Source: Flavobacterium panici (GTDB taxonomy: Bacteria > Bacteroidota > Bacteroidia > Flavobacteriales > Flavobacteriaceae). Taken from it: a DNA stretch of 64,000 nucleotides. The first letter of the stretch is position 1, and every line of letters begins with the position of its first letter. The notes under the pieces were generated by a model. That model ran no database searches, was not told the origin of the DNA, and saw only the letters and a program-made list of their open reading frames with translations. The translations under genes and the position numbers were made by a program. Positions 8,085 through 16,775 of this stretch are shown here, piece by piece. Location of the stretch: NCBI RefSeq assembly GCF_903819335.1, contig NZ_CAIJDE010000032.1, positions 1-64,000 on the forward strand, written 5' to 3'.

Positions 8085-8315
8085 TTACTCTGTATTAGAA
8101 TTTATCAATCGCAGAAAACGTATTGCAGAATATACAATAAGTAATCCACCAAAAGCATATCTGTATTTAGGCTCCATATTTAAAGGAAGTTTTTCCCAAA
8201 ACATAATCATTAAACCCAGCACAAGATATATTAAAAAAAACAGTATTCCTAAAACAAGAAGAAATCGCTCTTTGAGCGATTTCTTCTGAATATTATTAAG
8301 CATATCTTTTAACAT
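8085..8315 (-). CDS. small two-helix membrane protein of the exb-ton operon
   Basis: A 76-residue protein with a basic N-terminus (about 1-17) and two hydrophobic segments (about 18-40 and 53-70). Its ATG overlaps the tonB stop in the arrangement TAATG, so it is translationally coupled. The PstS-like gene follows after 2 bp. No known family was recognised. The tight coupling suggests that it works with the Ton proteins. Confidence 0.75.
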   Translation of the reverse strand: MLKDMLNNIQKKSLKERFLLVLGILFFLIYLVLGLMIMFWEKLPLNMEPKYRYAFGGLLIVYSAIRFLRLINSNTE

Positions 8316-9115
8316 TATTCTGCAGATTGAATAGTAATAGGTAAAGAGTAAAGAACCCTAACTTTTTTACCATTTTGCTCGCCGGGAGTCCATTTTGGAC
8401 ATTTTTTAAGAACACGAATTGCTTCTGCTCCTGTACCGTAACCGATATCCCTTAAAACTTTAATGTCGGTTAATGAACCGTCTTTTTCAACTACAAAAGT
8501 AACGTAAACTTTACCTTTTAGACCTTCTTCTTCCGGAGTCTTGTAATTATTTCCTACGAATTTGTAGAATTTATCCATCCCTCCAGGGAAATCAGGTTTT
8601 ACTTCGATACCAGCTGTGTTGTATACACTGTTATCTTCTTCTACGACTTGAGAAACTGGTCCTGTACCTACTGGCTCATCAACAGTTAAAACTGCATCCG
8701 GATCTCCTTTGATAGTTTCATTACCTACTTTCTTGTCTTTCAAATCCTCAATTTTTGGAGGATCTTCAGTAACTTCTTCCGCTTTAGCAACAACCGGTTT
8801 TGTAAATTTCACCTGATCCACTTTTGGTGGTGGTGGTGGTGGTGGTGGTTGATTCGGCTTTACTTCCTCTTTTTTAGGAGGTAATTTCACTGTAGCAATC
8901 TTAACATTGTTATCTACTTCTTCTTCACCAGATTCTGGTAAAAAACTAGCAATAAGAGGAGCTGCAACAGCAAAGCTAAAAATTATCGAACCTATGATAA
9001 GCGCTTTTACCGTAGTTTTGTTGTTCGATTTTCTTAACTCGTATGCACCATATATCTTATTACGTCCTTCGAATACGATATCAAGCCACGTGTTTTTAAT
9101 TATATCTAATTTCAT
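8315..9115 (-). CDS. tonB: energy transducer TonB
   Basis: A 266-residue TonB. A cytoplasmic N-terminus with the Bacteroidota-typical NKIYGAYELRK (about 19-29) is followed by one TM helix at about 36-58. Then comes a Pro/Lys-rich periplasmic linker with eight consecutive prolines, and a C-terminal TonB domain from about 172 (PDFPGGMDKFYKFV...) to the end. It passes proton-motive energy from ExbB/ExbD to outer-membrane TonB-dependent receptors. The linker segment ETIKGDPDAVLT is nearly duplicated in the chimeric protein at 43543-46905. Confidence 0.93.
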   Translation of the reverse strand: MKLDIIKNTWLDIVFEGRNKIYGAYELRKSNNKTTVKALIIGSIIFSFAVAAPLIASFLPESGEEEVDNNVKIATVKLPPKKEEVKPNQPPPPPPPPKVDQVKFTKPVVAKAEEVTEDPPKIEDLKDKKVGNETIKGDPDAVLTVDEPVGTGPVSQVVEEDNSVYNTAGIEVKPDFPGGMDKFYKFVGNNYKTPEEEGLKGKVYVTFVVEKDGSLTDIKVLRDIGYGTGAEAIRVLKKCPKWTPGEQNGKKVRVLYSLPITIQSAE

Positions 9116-9151
9116 TTTCTTGATTATTAGGATGTTAAAACAAGATAACCC

Positions 9152-9709
9152 TTATTTTTTCTCTATCAATTTTGTTTCCTCTGGTGTAAACTCAGGAACA
9201 ATAGCATACGTATCAACTTTAGTAATCGCCATTTCATCCAATATATCTACCAAATTACGGTAATTTGATTTTTTAGTTGGTTTGATAATAACAATAATTC
9301 CCTGTTTAGGCTTCCCTTTAGCAGCAGAATATTCTAAAACTGTTTTCTTTCTTTTAAGCAGTTCTCTACGAATCCCATCTTTACCATATGCAATATCTTT
9401 AGGTCCACCAATAGGTTTTTCTAACAATCCCATATAATAAGTCAATTTATTATCCGCACCAAGTATTACAGTCATTGTACGATTTTCATCTACTTTCGTG
9501 TCCACTGTTTTAGTCGTATCATCATCTTTATTTGGCAAAGACAAATCCATCGATTGAGGTTTTGACAACGATGTGGTTAACATGAAGAATGTGATCAATA
9601 AGAATGCCAAATCCACCATAGCCGTTAAATCGACTTTCGAGTTTTGCTTTTTACTTCTTACCTTGCCACCTTTTCCGCCACCACCGTCGCCGGTATTTAA
9701 TTCAGCCAT
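9152..9709 (-). CDS. exbD: ExbD/TolR-family biopolymer transport protein (second copy)
   Basis: A 185-residue protein with a Gly/Lys-rich cytoplasmic N-terminus and one TM segment (about 29-46, DLTAMVDLAFLLITFFML). That segment carries the conserved proton-path Asp (MVDLAFLL). A periplasmic domain follows and ends with a typical ExbD strand/helix (NYRNLVDILDEMAITKVDTYAIV). It lies 36 bp before tonB and 19 bp after the first exbD. The two ExbDs differ in length and periplasmic sequence, so they probably form a mixed complex with one ExbB pentamer. Confidence 0.92.
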   Translation of the reverse strand: MAELNTGDGGGGKGGKVRSKKQNSKVDLTAMVDLAFLLITFFMLTTSLSKPQSMDLSLPNKDDDTTKTVDTKVDENRTMTVILGADNKLTYYMGLLEKPIGGPKDIAYGKDGIRRELLKRKKTVLEYSAAKGKPKQGIIVIIKPTKKSNYRNLVDILDEMAITKVDTYAIVPEFTPEETKLIEKK

Positions 9710-9728
9710 TTTAGTGTATCTTTTTTAA

Positions 9729-10355
9729 TTAAAAGTCTTTTCCTCTCGTACCTGTAACTAAGTTAAAGGAATTGATTTTCTGATCTTGTAAAATATCCAT
9801 AATTTTTTTAATTTTTGGATATTCTTCTTTAGCATCTCCTTTAATTGCAATCTGCAATTCTTTATCATCTAGATCAATCGCAGCTCTTCTTGAAACTAAC
9901 AACCATTCTTTTAATTGATTATCTAAAGAATCTATTGGAATTCCAGGTTGATCCGCTTTTACTCTTTCAGCTGAAGTCATACCAATGATTTGTTTTAAAC
10001 TTGTTACAGGAACACCGAAGTCATCCATCAAAGCAAATTTAGTTTTATCATCTTCTGAAAAAGTCACACCGAATTTTGCCCCCATTCCTTCAAGAGTTCT
10101 TTTACGAATCTCTCTTCCTTTTAGGTCAAAAAACACTTTGCTTTTCCCATCTTTATCTTTACCTACTGTAATAATTGCCAAATCAGTATCTGGTAATTTA
10201 AATTCAGCAACAGATGCAGGCATATCTACAGGAAGTGCTTCAGGCACCTTAGCAGTAGCGGTCAAAATAAAGAACGTAAGCAAAAGGAACGCAACATCAC
10301 ACATGGCAGTCATATCTGTCGATGTTGACTTTTTTTTCATTTTTATTTTAGCCAT
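9729..10355 (-). CDS. exbD: ExbD/TolR-family biopolymer transport protein (first copy)
   Basis: A 208-residue protein with a basic N-terminus (KIKMKKKSTSTDMTAMC). Its single TM helix CDVAFLLLTFFILTA (about 19-33) contains the conserved Asp. A longer periplasmic region than the neighbouring ExbD includes EYPKIKKIMDILQDQKINSF at the C-terminus. It follows exbB by 55 bp. Paired ExbD genes after ExbB are usual in Flavobacteriia, from general knowledge. Confidence 0.92.
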   Translation of the reverse strand: MAKIKMKKKSTSTDMTAMCDVAFLLLTFFILTATAKVPEALPVDMPASVAEFKLPDTDLAIITVGKDKDGKSKVFFDLKGREIRKRTLEGMGAKFGVTFSEDDKTKFALMDDFGVPVTSLKQIIGMTSAERVKADQPGIPIDSLDNQLKEWLLVSRRAAIDLDDKELQIAIKGDAKEEYPKIKKIMDILQDQKINSFNLVTGTRGKDF

Positions 10356-10410
10356 TCTCTTTTATTTTATTTTGATATAATTAATTATAATTATTAATAT
10401 CAAAAATTAA

Positions 10411-11235
10411 TTATTGTTTCAAACTTCCTCTGAATCTTCTGTAAGTATTCACGATTGTAGTACCAGCCTCATCGATAGAGTAAGTTAAATCGTCAATTTT
10501 AGCAGTAAAGAAGTTGTAAGAAACGATTGCTAAGATAGAAGTAGAGATACCTGTTGCAGTGTTGATAAGTGCTTCAGAAATACCAGTTGCAAGAGCAGCT
10601 TGATCTGGAGTTCCAGCAGAAGCTAACGCACCAAAGGCTTTAATCATACCTGATACAGTTCCTAATAATCCTCCTAAAGTTCCTAATGATACTAAAGTAG
10701 AGATAATAGTCATATTTTTTTCTAACATTGGCATTTCTAATGAAGTTGCCTCTTCGATTTCTTTGTGGATTACTTCTGAAGCTTCTTCACTGTTGAAACC
10801 TTCTTTTTTAACGTCTTGATATTTAATCAAAGCAGATTTAATTGCGTTTGCAACTGAACCTTGTTGTTTGTCACATGAAGCGATAGCAGCCTCGATGTTT
10901 CCTTCTTTAATACTTCCTTGAACGCTTTTCATGAATTTGTCAAGGTTAGATTTTCCAGCAGCTTTACCGATAACAATGAATCTTTCAATTGAAAAAACAA
11001 CAACCATTAAAAACATACCTAATAATACTGGTACAATAAATCCTCCTTTATAAACTTGTCCTAATGTATTGATTGGATGTCCAGTTTCAGGGTTACCTCC
11101 TTCGAAGTTAGACGCATCTCCCATGATTACTTTCCAAATAAACACCCCAACCAAAATACACGCAACAATAATGATTCCTGTAATCATCCCTCCTCCATTT
11201 GAAGTGCTTTCTTTTTTAACTTTAACGTTTGCCAT
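10411..11235 (-). CDS. exbB: MotA/TolQ/ExbB proton channel family protein
   Basis: Using the ATG at 11235 gives 274 residues; a TTG nine bases upstream is less likely. TM segments lie at about 15-36, about 65-85 and two near the C-terminus (about 170-195 and 215-240). The ExbB/TolQ signature TLGGLLGTVSGMIKAF is present, as is the conserved channel segment ALINTATGISTSILAIVSY. It forms the proton-driven motor with ExbD that powers TonB. First gene of a seven-gene operon. A -7 promoter element is seen at 11300-11307. Confidence 0.93.
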   Translation of the reverse strand: MANVKVKKESTSNGGGMITGIIIVACILVGVFIWKVIMGDASNFEGGNPETGHPINTLGQVYKGGFIVPVLLGMFLMVVVFSIERFIVIGKAAGKSNLDKFMKSVQGSIKEGNIEAAIASCDKQQGSVANAIKSALIKYQDVKKEGFNSEEASEVIHKEIEEATSLEMPMLEKNMTIISTLVSLGTLGGLLGTVSGMIKAFGALASAGTPDQAALATGISEALINTATGISTSILAIVSYNFFTAKIDDLTYSIDEAGTTIVNTYRRFRGSLKQ

Positions 11236-11299
11236 TAGAATCAATTTTAATATTTTTAAATAATTTTCATTTTTTAGTTATATTTAACTTGTAGGGTAG

Positions 11300-11307
11300 C
11301 AAATTTA
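11300..11307 (-). promoter_or_regulatory. -7 promoter element of the exb-ton operon
   Basis: The minus strand reads TAAATTTG (TAnnTTTG) about 65 bp before the exbB ATG. The -33 region shows only A/T runs, so the match is partial. Confidence 0.45.
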
Positions 11308-11615
11308 TACGTTTAGTTTAAATAAAAAAACTTTTTTTAATTTTATTGAAGGAAATTTAACGTCAAATTAAAAAATATCTCATTAATTTGTCGCCATCAT
11401 TTTTATGATAAAACAAAAAAAAAGGCGATTAATAAAAAAATTACAACGTTTTAGTGAATATTCAAACAATCCATTGAAATCTTCTTAAAAAGCTGCGAAT
11501 TTATTTTTTATGTTTATTCCAATCAAAAAAAGCATTTTCCTACTAAAAAAAAGATAGTTATTTTGTTAAAAAACCAAACAAAACCCTTATAATCATCTAA
11601 ATTACAAATAAAAAC
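11308..11615. other. gene-free AT-rich region between exbB and the HerA-like gene
   Basis: Divergent upstream region. It is strongly AT-rich with several A and T runs. I see no gene, clear hairpin or repeat here. Confidence 0.6.
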
Positions 11616-13133
11616 ATGAATAAAAAAGATAATTTCATTCAGGACATAAACAACGGTTATTCTGCTAAGGGCGACTCTATTATTTTGGGTGGTGCAATTT
11701 TAGATGGTGAAGCAATTGCTGAGGCTCACGTCAAGATTCCTTTAAAGACATTAAACCGCCACGGTCTTATTGCCGGAGCAACCGGAACTGGAAAAACAAA
11801 AACAATTCAGGTTTTTTCTGAGCAGTTATCAAATGCCGGAATTCCTGTTTTAATGATGGATATTAAAGGTGATTTTAGCGGTATTGCAAAAGAAGGAAAA
11901 GAGGAAGGTTTTATTACAGAGCGCCACGCTAAAATAAATATACCTTATAATGTAGCTGCATTTCCGGTTGAATTAATGTCGCTGTCTAAACAAAACGGAG
12001 TTCGTCTGCGTGCAACGGTTTCTGAATTTGGTCCGGTTTTATTTTCGAGAATTTTAGATTTAAATGATACGCAAGCCGGAGTTGTTGCTGTTATTTTTAA
12101 ATATTGTGATGACAAGCAAATGCCTTTGTTAGATTTAAAAGATATCAAAAAGGTTATCAATTATATTACCGAAGAAGGCAAAGAAGAAATCGCAGCCAGT
12201 TATGGCAAAATTTCAACTGCTACAACCGGAACGATTCTTAGAAAAATCATTGAACTGGAGCAGCAAGACGGAGATTTGTTTTTTGGTGAATTGTCTTTTG
12301 AAACGGATGATTTAATGCGAATTGACGAAAACGGAAAAGGTTATGTAAATATCATCCGCTTGACGGATATTCAGGATAAACCAAAATTATTCTCCACTTT
12401 TATGTTAAGTCTTTTGGCAGAGATTTATCAAAAAATGCCTGAAAAAGGAGATGCAGAACAGCCTGAACTGGTTATATTTATAGATGAAGCCCATTTAATT
12501 TTTAATGAAGCCAGCAAAGCGTTATTAGAGCAAATTGAAACGATTGTAAAATTGATACGTTCAAAAGGTGTCGGAGTTTATTTTGTTACTCAAAATCCAA
12601 TGGATGTTCCGAGTGGAGTTTTGGCACAATTAGGATTAAAAATTCAGCATGCACTTAGAGCTTTTACAGCAAATGATCGTCAGGCGATTAAAAAAACAGC
12701 GGATAATTACCCAACTTCTCAATATTATAAAACTGATGAATTGCTTACAAGTTTAGGAATTGGAGAGGCTTTGGTAACAGCTCTAAACGAAAAAGGAGTT
12801 CCAACGCCGCTTGTTGCTACAATGATGCGTGCGCCACAAAGTAGAATGGATATTTTATCGGCTTCAGAAATTGATGAAATAAACGGAAAATCGAAACTGG
12901 TTAAAAAATACGCTGAGGAAATTGACCGCGAAAGTGCTTTCGAAATCTTAACTAAAAAAATAGCTGATGCTAATGAAGTCGCTGCTCAACAAGAAGAACA
13001 AGCTCCAACAAAATCTTCAAAATCAGAACCAAGCACTACAGAGGTTGTTACAAAATCTGTTCTTAAAGTGGTAACAAGCGCTACTTTTATAAGAGGTGTT
13101 TTTGGCGTTTTATCAAAATTTTTAAAAAAGTAA
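11616..13133 (+). CDS. HerA-like helicase/ATPase (DUF853 family)
   Basis: A 505-residue cytosolic P-loop ATPase of the HerA/FtsK superfamily. The N-terminal HAS-barrel-like strand region is short. Walker A is GATGTGKT (residues 54-61). VLMMDIKGDFSGIA follows, and Walker B is LVIFIDEAHLIF (about 287-298). The conserved VYFVTQNPMDVP sensor segment lies at about 324-335. The C-terminus carries a Lys/Glu-rich linker and ends with RGVFGVLSKFLKK. This family (YjgR in E. coli) has no firmly established function; DNA translocation or remodelling is inferred from fold. It is transcribed alone. Confidence 0.88.
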   Translation: MNKKDNFIQDINNGYSAKGDSIILGGAILDGEAIAEAHVKIPLKTLNRHGLIAGATGTGKTKTIQVFSEQLSNAGIPVLMMDIKGDFSGIAKEGKEEGFITERHAKINIPYNVAAFPVELMSLSKQNGVRLRATVSEFGPVLFSRILDLNDTQAGVVAVIFKYCDDKQMPLLDLKDIKKVINYITEEGKEEIAASYGKISTATTGTILRKIIELEQQDGDLFFGELSFETDDLMRIDENGKGYVNIIRLTDIQDKPKLFSTFMLSLLAEIYQKMPEKGDAEQPELVIFIDEAHLIFNEASKALLEQIETIVKLIRSKGVGVYFVTQNPMDVPSGVLAQLGLKIQHALRAFTANDRQAIKKTADNYPTSQYYKTDELLTSLGIGEALVTALNEKGVPTPLVATMMRAPQSRMDILSASEIDEINGKSKLVKKYAEEIDRESAFEILTKKIADANEVAAQQEEQAPTKSSKSEPSTTEVVTKSVLKVVTSATFIRGVFGVLSKFLKK

Positions 13134-13140
13134 AAAATAT

Positions 13141-13289
13141 TAAACCATATAAGTTATATAAGTTCATTTAATTCATATGGCGAATTACATTAAGCTAAAT
13201 ATTAAACCCGACAGGTTTTAAAAATCTGTCGGGTTTAATTTTTATGCGTAAAGCATTTTATATTAACTTATATCACTTATATGGTTTAA
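13141..13289. repeat. dyad element copy 1 (AACCATATAAG...CTTATATGGTT)
   Basis: The left arm starts at 13141 (TAAACCATATAAGTTATATA) and the right arm ends at 13289. The right arm has small differences (TATCACTTATATGG). Between them is a CCCGACAG hairpin. It lies between convergent genes, like copy 4, while copies 2 and 3 also sit at 3' ends. Confidence 0.75.
13204..13236. terminator. bidirectional hairpin, CCCGACAG family
   Basis: AAACCCGACAGGTTTT pairs with the AATCTGTCGGGTTT side, between the convergent HerA-like gene (+, ends 13133) and kmo (-, ends 13296). Confidence 0.7.
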
Positions 13290-13295
13290 AAAAAA

Positions 13296-14639
13296 TTATG
13301 CTTTTTGAAGTAAATCCAAAATTTTATTTTCAACTTCTGCTGAGTTCCAGATATTTTCTATGTTATCCAGTTTTAAAACTTCTTCCATAATTCCGTTTTG
13401 GAAATCTCCAATTGCCAAAGCTTCGGCATATGGGCGATCACTAAAAGTAACGCGGCTGTAGAGCGGTATCCATTTATCCGGATGTTTATCTGAAAATACT
13501 TTTTCTATTTTCTTTTGTAATAAGAATTTTTCATCTGCCGTTTTGGTACTCATTTCCATGAAATTTCGGTACGAAAGTTCCGCAATTGCATCGGCATTTG
13601 GTTTGCGTGAAATTTGATATTCAGCGAAAATCTTTTTCCAGTCGTTTCCAAATTTCTCAATCATTTCGTTCAGAACCGTAATATCTTCAAAACCGGCATT
13701 CATTCCTTGTCCGTAAAACGGAACAATAGCATGGCAGGCATCTCCAATTAAAGCAATTTTATCTTCGTAAGTCCACGGAAAACATTTCATGGTTACCAAA
13801 GTACTTGTTGGATTTTTAAAGAAATCATTTGCCAGTTCCGGAATCACTTCAATCGAATCCGGGAAATTTTTCTCAAAGAAATCTTCCACCATTTTACGAT
13901 CTGTAAGCGACTCAAAAGAATTAGCGCCTTCAAAAGGCATAAATAATGTGCAGGTAAAACTTCCGTCAAGATTAGGAAGCGCAATTAACATGTACTCGCC
14001 TCTCGGCCAAATATGAAATGAATTTTTATCTAATTTATGAGTTCCGTCAGCGTTTGCAGGAATATTCAATTCCTTATACCCCATATTTAAAAATTCCTGC
14101 GAATAATTAAACATGCTCTGACGCTGCATTCTGTGGCGGATTCTCGAAAAAGCTCCATCGGCACCAAAAACCATATCGTATTTTCGCTCTTCCCACTCGC
14201 CTCTTTCACTTTCGCCAATGTGCAAAGTTGCATCACTCAGCGTTACATCCCAGATTTTTTGTTCAAAATGAAATTCGGCTCCTGCATTTTCGGCTAAATC
14301 AATCATTTTACGGTTTAGCTTTCCTCTGGAAATCGAATAAATCGATTCGCCTTCCTGTCCATAATTCTGAAAATTGAGTTTATCGACTAAATGGATGGCA
14401 CGTTTATCCATAGGAATTGCAATTTCCCGAACCGCATCTCCAATTCCAACGCCGTCTAGCGCTTTCCAACCACGATTAGACATTGCAAGATTAATAGAAC
14501 GGCCGGAAAAATTTATTTTTCGAATATCAGGGCTGCGATCATAAACATGAACTGTGTGACCTGCTTTTTTAAGATAAATTGCCAACAGCGATCCTACAAG
14601 TCCAGAACCTACAACAGCAATTTTTAGTGAAGTTTGCAT
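13296..14639 (-). CDS. kmo: kynurenine 3-monooxygenase
   Basis: A 447-residue FAD-dependent monooxygenase that hydroxylates L-kynurenine with NADPH and O2. FAD-binding GxGxxG is VVGSGLVGSLLA (about 9-20). The DG motif region is VFGADGAFSRIRHRM, and the GD motif is IALIGDACHAIVPFYGQGMNAGFED (about 290-315). The FxHxWPRGEYMLIALPN segment is typical of KMO. Kynureninase, the next enzyme, is encoded 16 kb away at 29311. The pathway leads to 3-hydroxyanthranilate and, in many Bacteroidota, to quinolinate/NAD. Confidence 0.93.
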   Translation of the reverse strand: MQTSLKIAVVGSGLVGSLLAIYLKKAGHTVHVYDRSPDIRKINFSGRSINLAMSNRGWKALDGVGIGDAVREIAIPMDKRAIHLVDKLNFQNYGQEGESIYSISRGKLNRKMIDLAENAGAEFHFEQKIWDVTLSDATLHIGESERGEWEERKYDMVFGADGAFSRIRHRMQRQSMFNYSQEFLNMGYKELNIPANADGTHKLDKNSFHIWPRGEYMLIALPNLDGSFTCTLFMPFEGANSFESLTDRKMVEDFFEKNFPDSIEVIPELANDFFKNPTSTLVTMKCFPWTYEDKIALIGDACHAIVPFYGQGMNAGFEDITVLNEMIEKFGNDWKKIFAEYQISRKPNADAIAELSYRNFMEMSTKTADEKFLLQKKIEKVFSDKHPDKWIPLYSRVTFSDRPYAEALAIGDFQNGIMEEVLKLDNIENIWNSAEVENKILDLLQKA

Positions 14640-14845
14640 CGGGGAAAATCTAATATATAAGATCGTAAAAATAAGTAATAATTGTACATAAGCTTTAAAT
14701 TACAACAAATATTTAACCTTAAATACCAATATTTAGCTGGGCATCTACAACCATTTTCATAACAAATTCCTGTTTTATTAGATTTATTTAGATTTTCTAA
14801 AGAAGTAATTTCGTTTAAAGAAAAATCTTAAATGAGGAAAAAAAT

Positions 14846-15038
14846 CTCGCAAAGTCGCGAAGACGCAAAGTTTTTTAAAACAATAATAAGCTACTGTTTG
14901 TCATTTCGACGAAGGAGAAATCTCCACGAGTAACTCCGCAACGAGAATCTAATCTTTGTCGAGCTTCTTGCGGAGATTTCTCCTTCGTCGAAATGACATA
15001 AAATGAAAAAAACCTTTGCGTCTTCGCGACTTTGCGAG
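14846..15038. repeat. nested composite palindrome (CGCAAAG outer arms, TCATTTCGACGAAGGAG inner arms)
   Basis: The outer arms are a perfect 25-bp inverted repeat (14846-14870 against 15014-15038). The inner arms are a perfect 27-bp inverted repeat (14899-14925 against 14972-14998). The whole gene-free stretch from kmo to the GNAT gene (14640-15096) otherwise shows only AT-rich sequence. The element could fold into a long cruciform or RNA hairpin. Its nested layout suggests that one repeat inserted inside another. Confidence 0.88.
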
Positions 15039-15096
15039 AAACCCTCTCCAGCATTTAAAAAACTTAATTCAAAAAGACATTAATAAACCAACCACA

Positions 15097-15690
15097 ATGA
15101 ACAGCGAAATTTTACAATCAGAAATCATTTTAGAAAATGAAAAAGTATTATTGATTCCATTTGAGAATGAAAGAAACATCGAGCTCAAAGAAATTATTTT
15201 TGATGACGAAATCTGGAAATATATGGGAATGTATGTTCGCAACGATCAGGATTTCGAAAATTACATTCAAAGCATCTTAAAACAAAAAGCAGACGGAATT
15301 TGTTATCCATTTCTTATTATAGACAAAGCTTCAAATAGAGTGGCCGGAAGTACCCGTTATGGCTATTTAAATCATGCGAGCCAAAAATGTGAAATTGGCT
15401 GGACTTGGTACGGGAAAGATTTTCAGGGAACTGGTTTAAACAAAGCCTGTAAATATGAATTATTGAAATTTGGCTTCGAAAATATTCAATTTAAAAGAAT
15501 ACAATTCAGCGCTGATCTTGAAAATTTAAGATCGCAAAGAGCGATTGAAAACTTGGGGGCTTTAAAAGAAGGTTTATTTAGAAATAATTATATCGATTCT
15601 GAAGGAAACAGTAAAGACGATGTTTATTATAGCATAATTTTAGAGGAATGGCAGCATACTAAGCGAGATTATTTTGGGGAGTTTTTATAG
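15097..15690 (+). CDS. GNAT-family N-acetyltransferase (RimJ/RimL-like)
   Basis: The ATG at 15097 gives 197 residues; the upstream in-frame start at 15016 lies inside the palindromic repeat and would add a non-homologous tail. The GNAT fold is visible: ILENEKVLLIPFE at the start, the central VAGSTRYGYLN strand, and the acetyl-CoA loop WYGKDFQGTGLNKACKYELLKFGF (about 112-135). The next strand region is RIQFSADLENLRSQRAIENLGALKEGLFR (about 145-173). By family it would acetylate an alpha-amino group or a small molecule. The substrate is unknown. Confidence 0.85.
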   Translation: MNSEILQSEIILENEKVLLIPFENERNIELKEIIFDDEIWKYMGMYVRNDQDFENYIQSILKQKADGICYPFLIIDKASNRVAGSTRYGYLNHASQKCEIGWTWYGKDFQGTGLNKACKYELLKFGFENIQFKRIQFSADLENLRSQRAIENLGALKEGLFRNNYIDSEGNSKDDVYYSIILEEWQHTKRDYFGEFL

Positions 15691-15830
15691 ATTAAAAAAC
15701 AAAACACTAATAATCAAATAAATAATTCCAGACGTTATAATAAAAAAACTATTTTAGCTTAAATTATTCTCTAAAGTAATATTCAGGTAACAAGTTCGAT
15801 ATAACTTAAAAATCATAATATTTATAATTT

Positions 15831-16739
15831 ATGGAAGAAGAGTACGCTAAAATCCAAGAAAGTTATGCTGATTTTCTGAAAGAAGTAAAAAGAGTTATTG
15901 AAAAACTTTTAATTGACCATAATATACCGATAGCATTTAATATTTATGGGAGACTTAAAAAACTTGATTCTATTCAAGAAAAAGATAGCTCAAAACGATT
16001 TAAAATAAAAAAAACTATTACTGAACTTAATGACCTAGTGGGTCTTCGAATTGTACTACTTTTTCCTGAATATAAGGATCAAGTTACAAATTTGTTGCTT
16101 CAAGAATTTAATCCAGCTGTCGAATATAAAAAAGAAAGCCCGATTGTAGACAAATTTGGATATAGTTCAACACATTTAATATTGGAAGTTAAAGAAGATT
16201 GGATAAGAACACCTGATTTTAAATATCATCAAAATAAAAAAATAGAAGTTCAAATTAGAACTCTTTCAGAACATATTTGGGCCGAAACTTCTCATTCATT
16301 ATCTTATAAAAGAGAAGAAAATATTCCACAAGTTATAAGACGAGATTTATATCGACTATCTGCTTTACTTGAAGTTGTTGATGATAAGTTACAAAATATT
16401 AAAAATGATGTTGTAAAACATTTTGAGCAGACTGAAAACTCACCATTTGAACAAATTTTAAAAATGGATTTAAATCCAGAAACTTTTAGAAGAATCATGA
16501 AAGAATCTTCAAATGATAATTATAATGTAAATGATAATTTTAATCGAGAACTCAGTTCAAAAGTCGAACACGATTATAACATCCTTACAACAAGAGCGTT
16601 ACACGAGTTAATATATAATAAATTTATTTTAGACGATTATTCTGATGAAAAATTTATTAGCAAAGTTTTTGATATACTAGATCACTATAAAGCTGAAATT
16701 GATAAAAAACAAGAGAAAAAAGAACAAGAGGAAATATAA
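15831..16739 (+). CDS. RelA/SpoT synthetase-domain protein (alarmone synthetase-like)
   Basis: A 302-residue protein with a stand-alone (p)ppGpp-synthetase fold. The nucleotide-binding loop is GRLKKLDSIQEK (40-51). DLVGLR (68-73), GYSSTH (110-115) and the catalytic EVQIRTLSEHIWAE (139-152) followed by SLSYK (156-160) are all present. It has no HD hydrolase, TGS or ACT domain, so it resembles small alarmone synthetases. The remaining C-terminal 140 residues are helical, charged and of unknown function, ending in a Lys/Glu-rich coil. No obvious antitoxin gene adjoins it. It may be a stress synthetase or a toxSAS-type toxin; the sequence alone does not decide. Confidence 0.85.
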   Translation: MEEEYAKIQESYADFLKEVKRVIEKLLIDHNIPIAFNIYGRLKKLDSIQEKDSSKRFKIKKTITELNDLVGLRIVLLFPEYKDQVTNLLLQEFNPAVEYKKESPIVDKFGYSSTHLILEVKEDWIRTPDFKYHQNKKIEVQIRTLSEHIWAETSHSLSYKREENIPQVIRRDLYRLSALLEVVDDKLQNIKNDVVKHFEQTENSPFEQILKMDLNPETFRRIMKESSNDNYNVNDNFNRELSSKVEHDYNILTTRALHELIYNKFILDDYSDEKFISKVFDILDHYKAEIDKKQEKKEQEEI

Positions 16740-16775
16740 TATTAAGTAGCAAAAAAACATACAGACAACCAAAAA

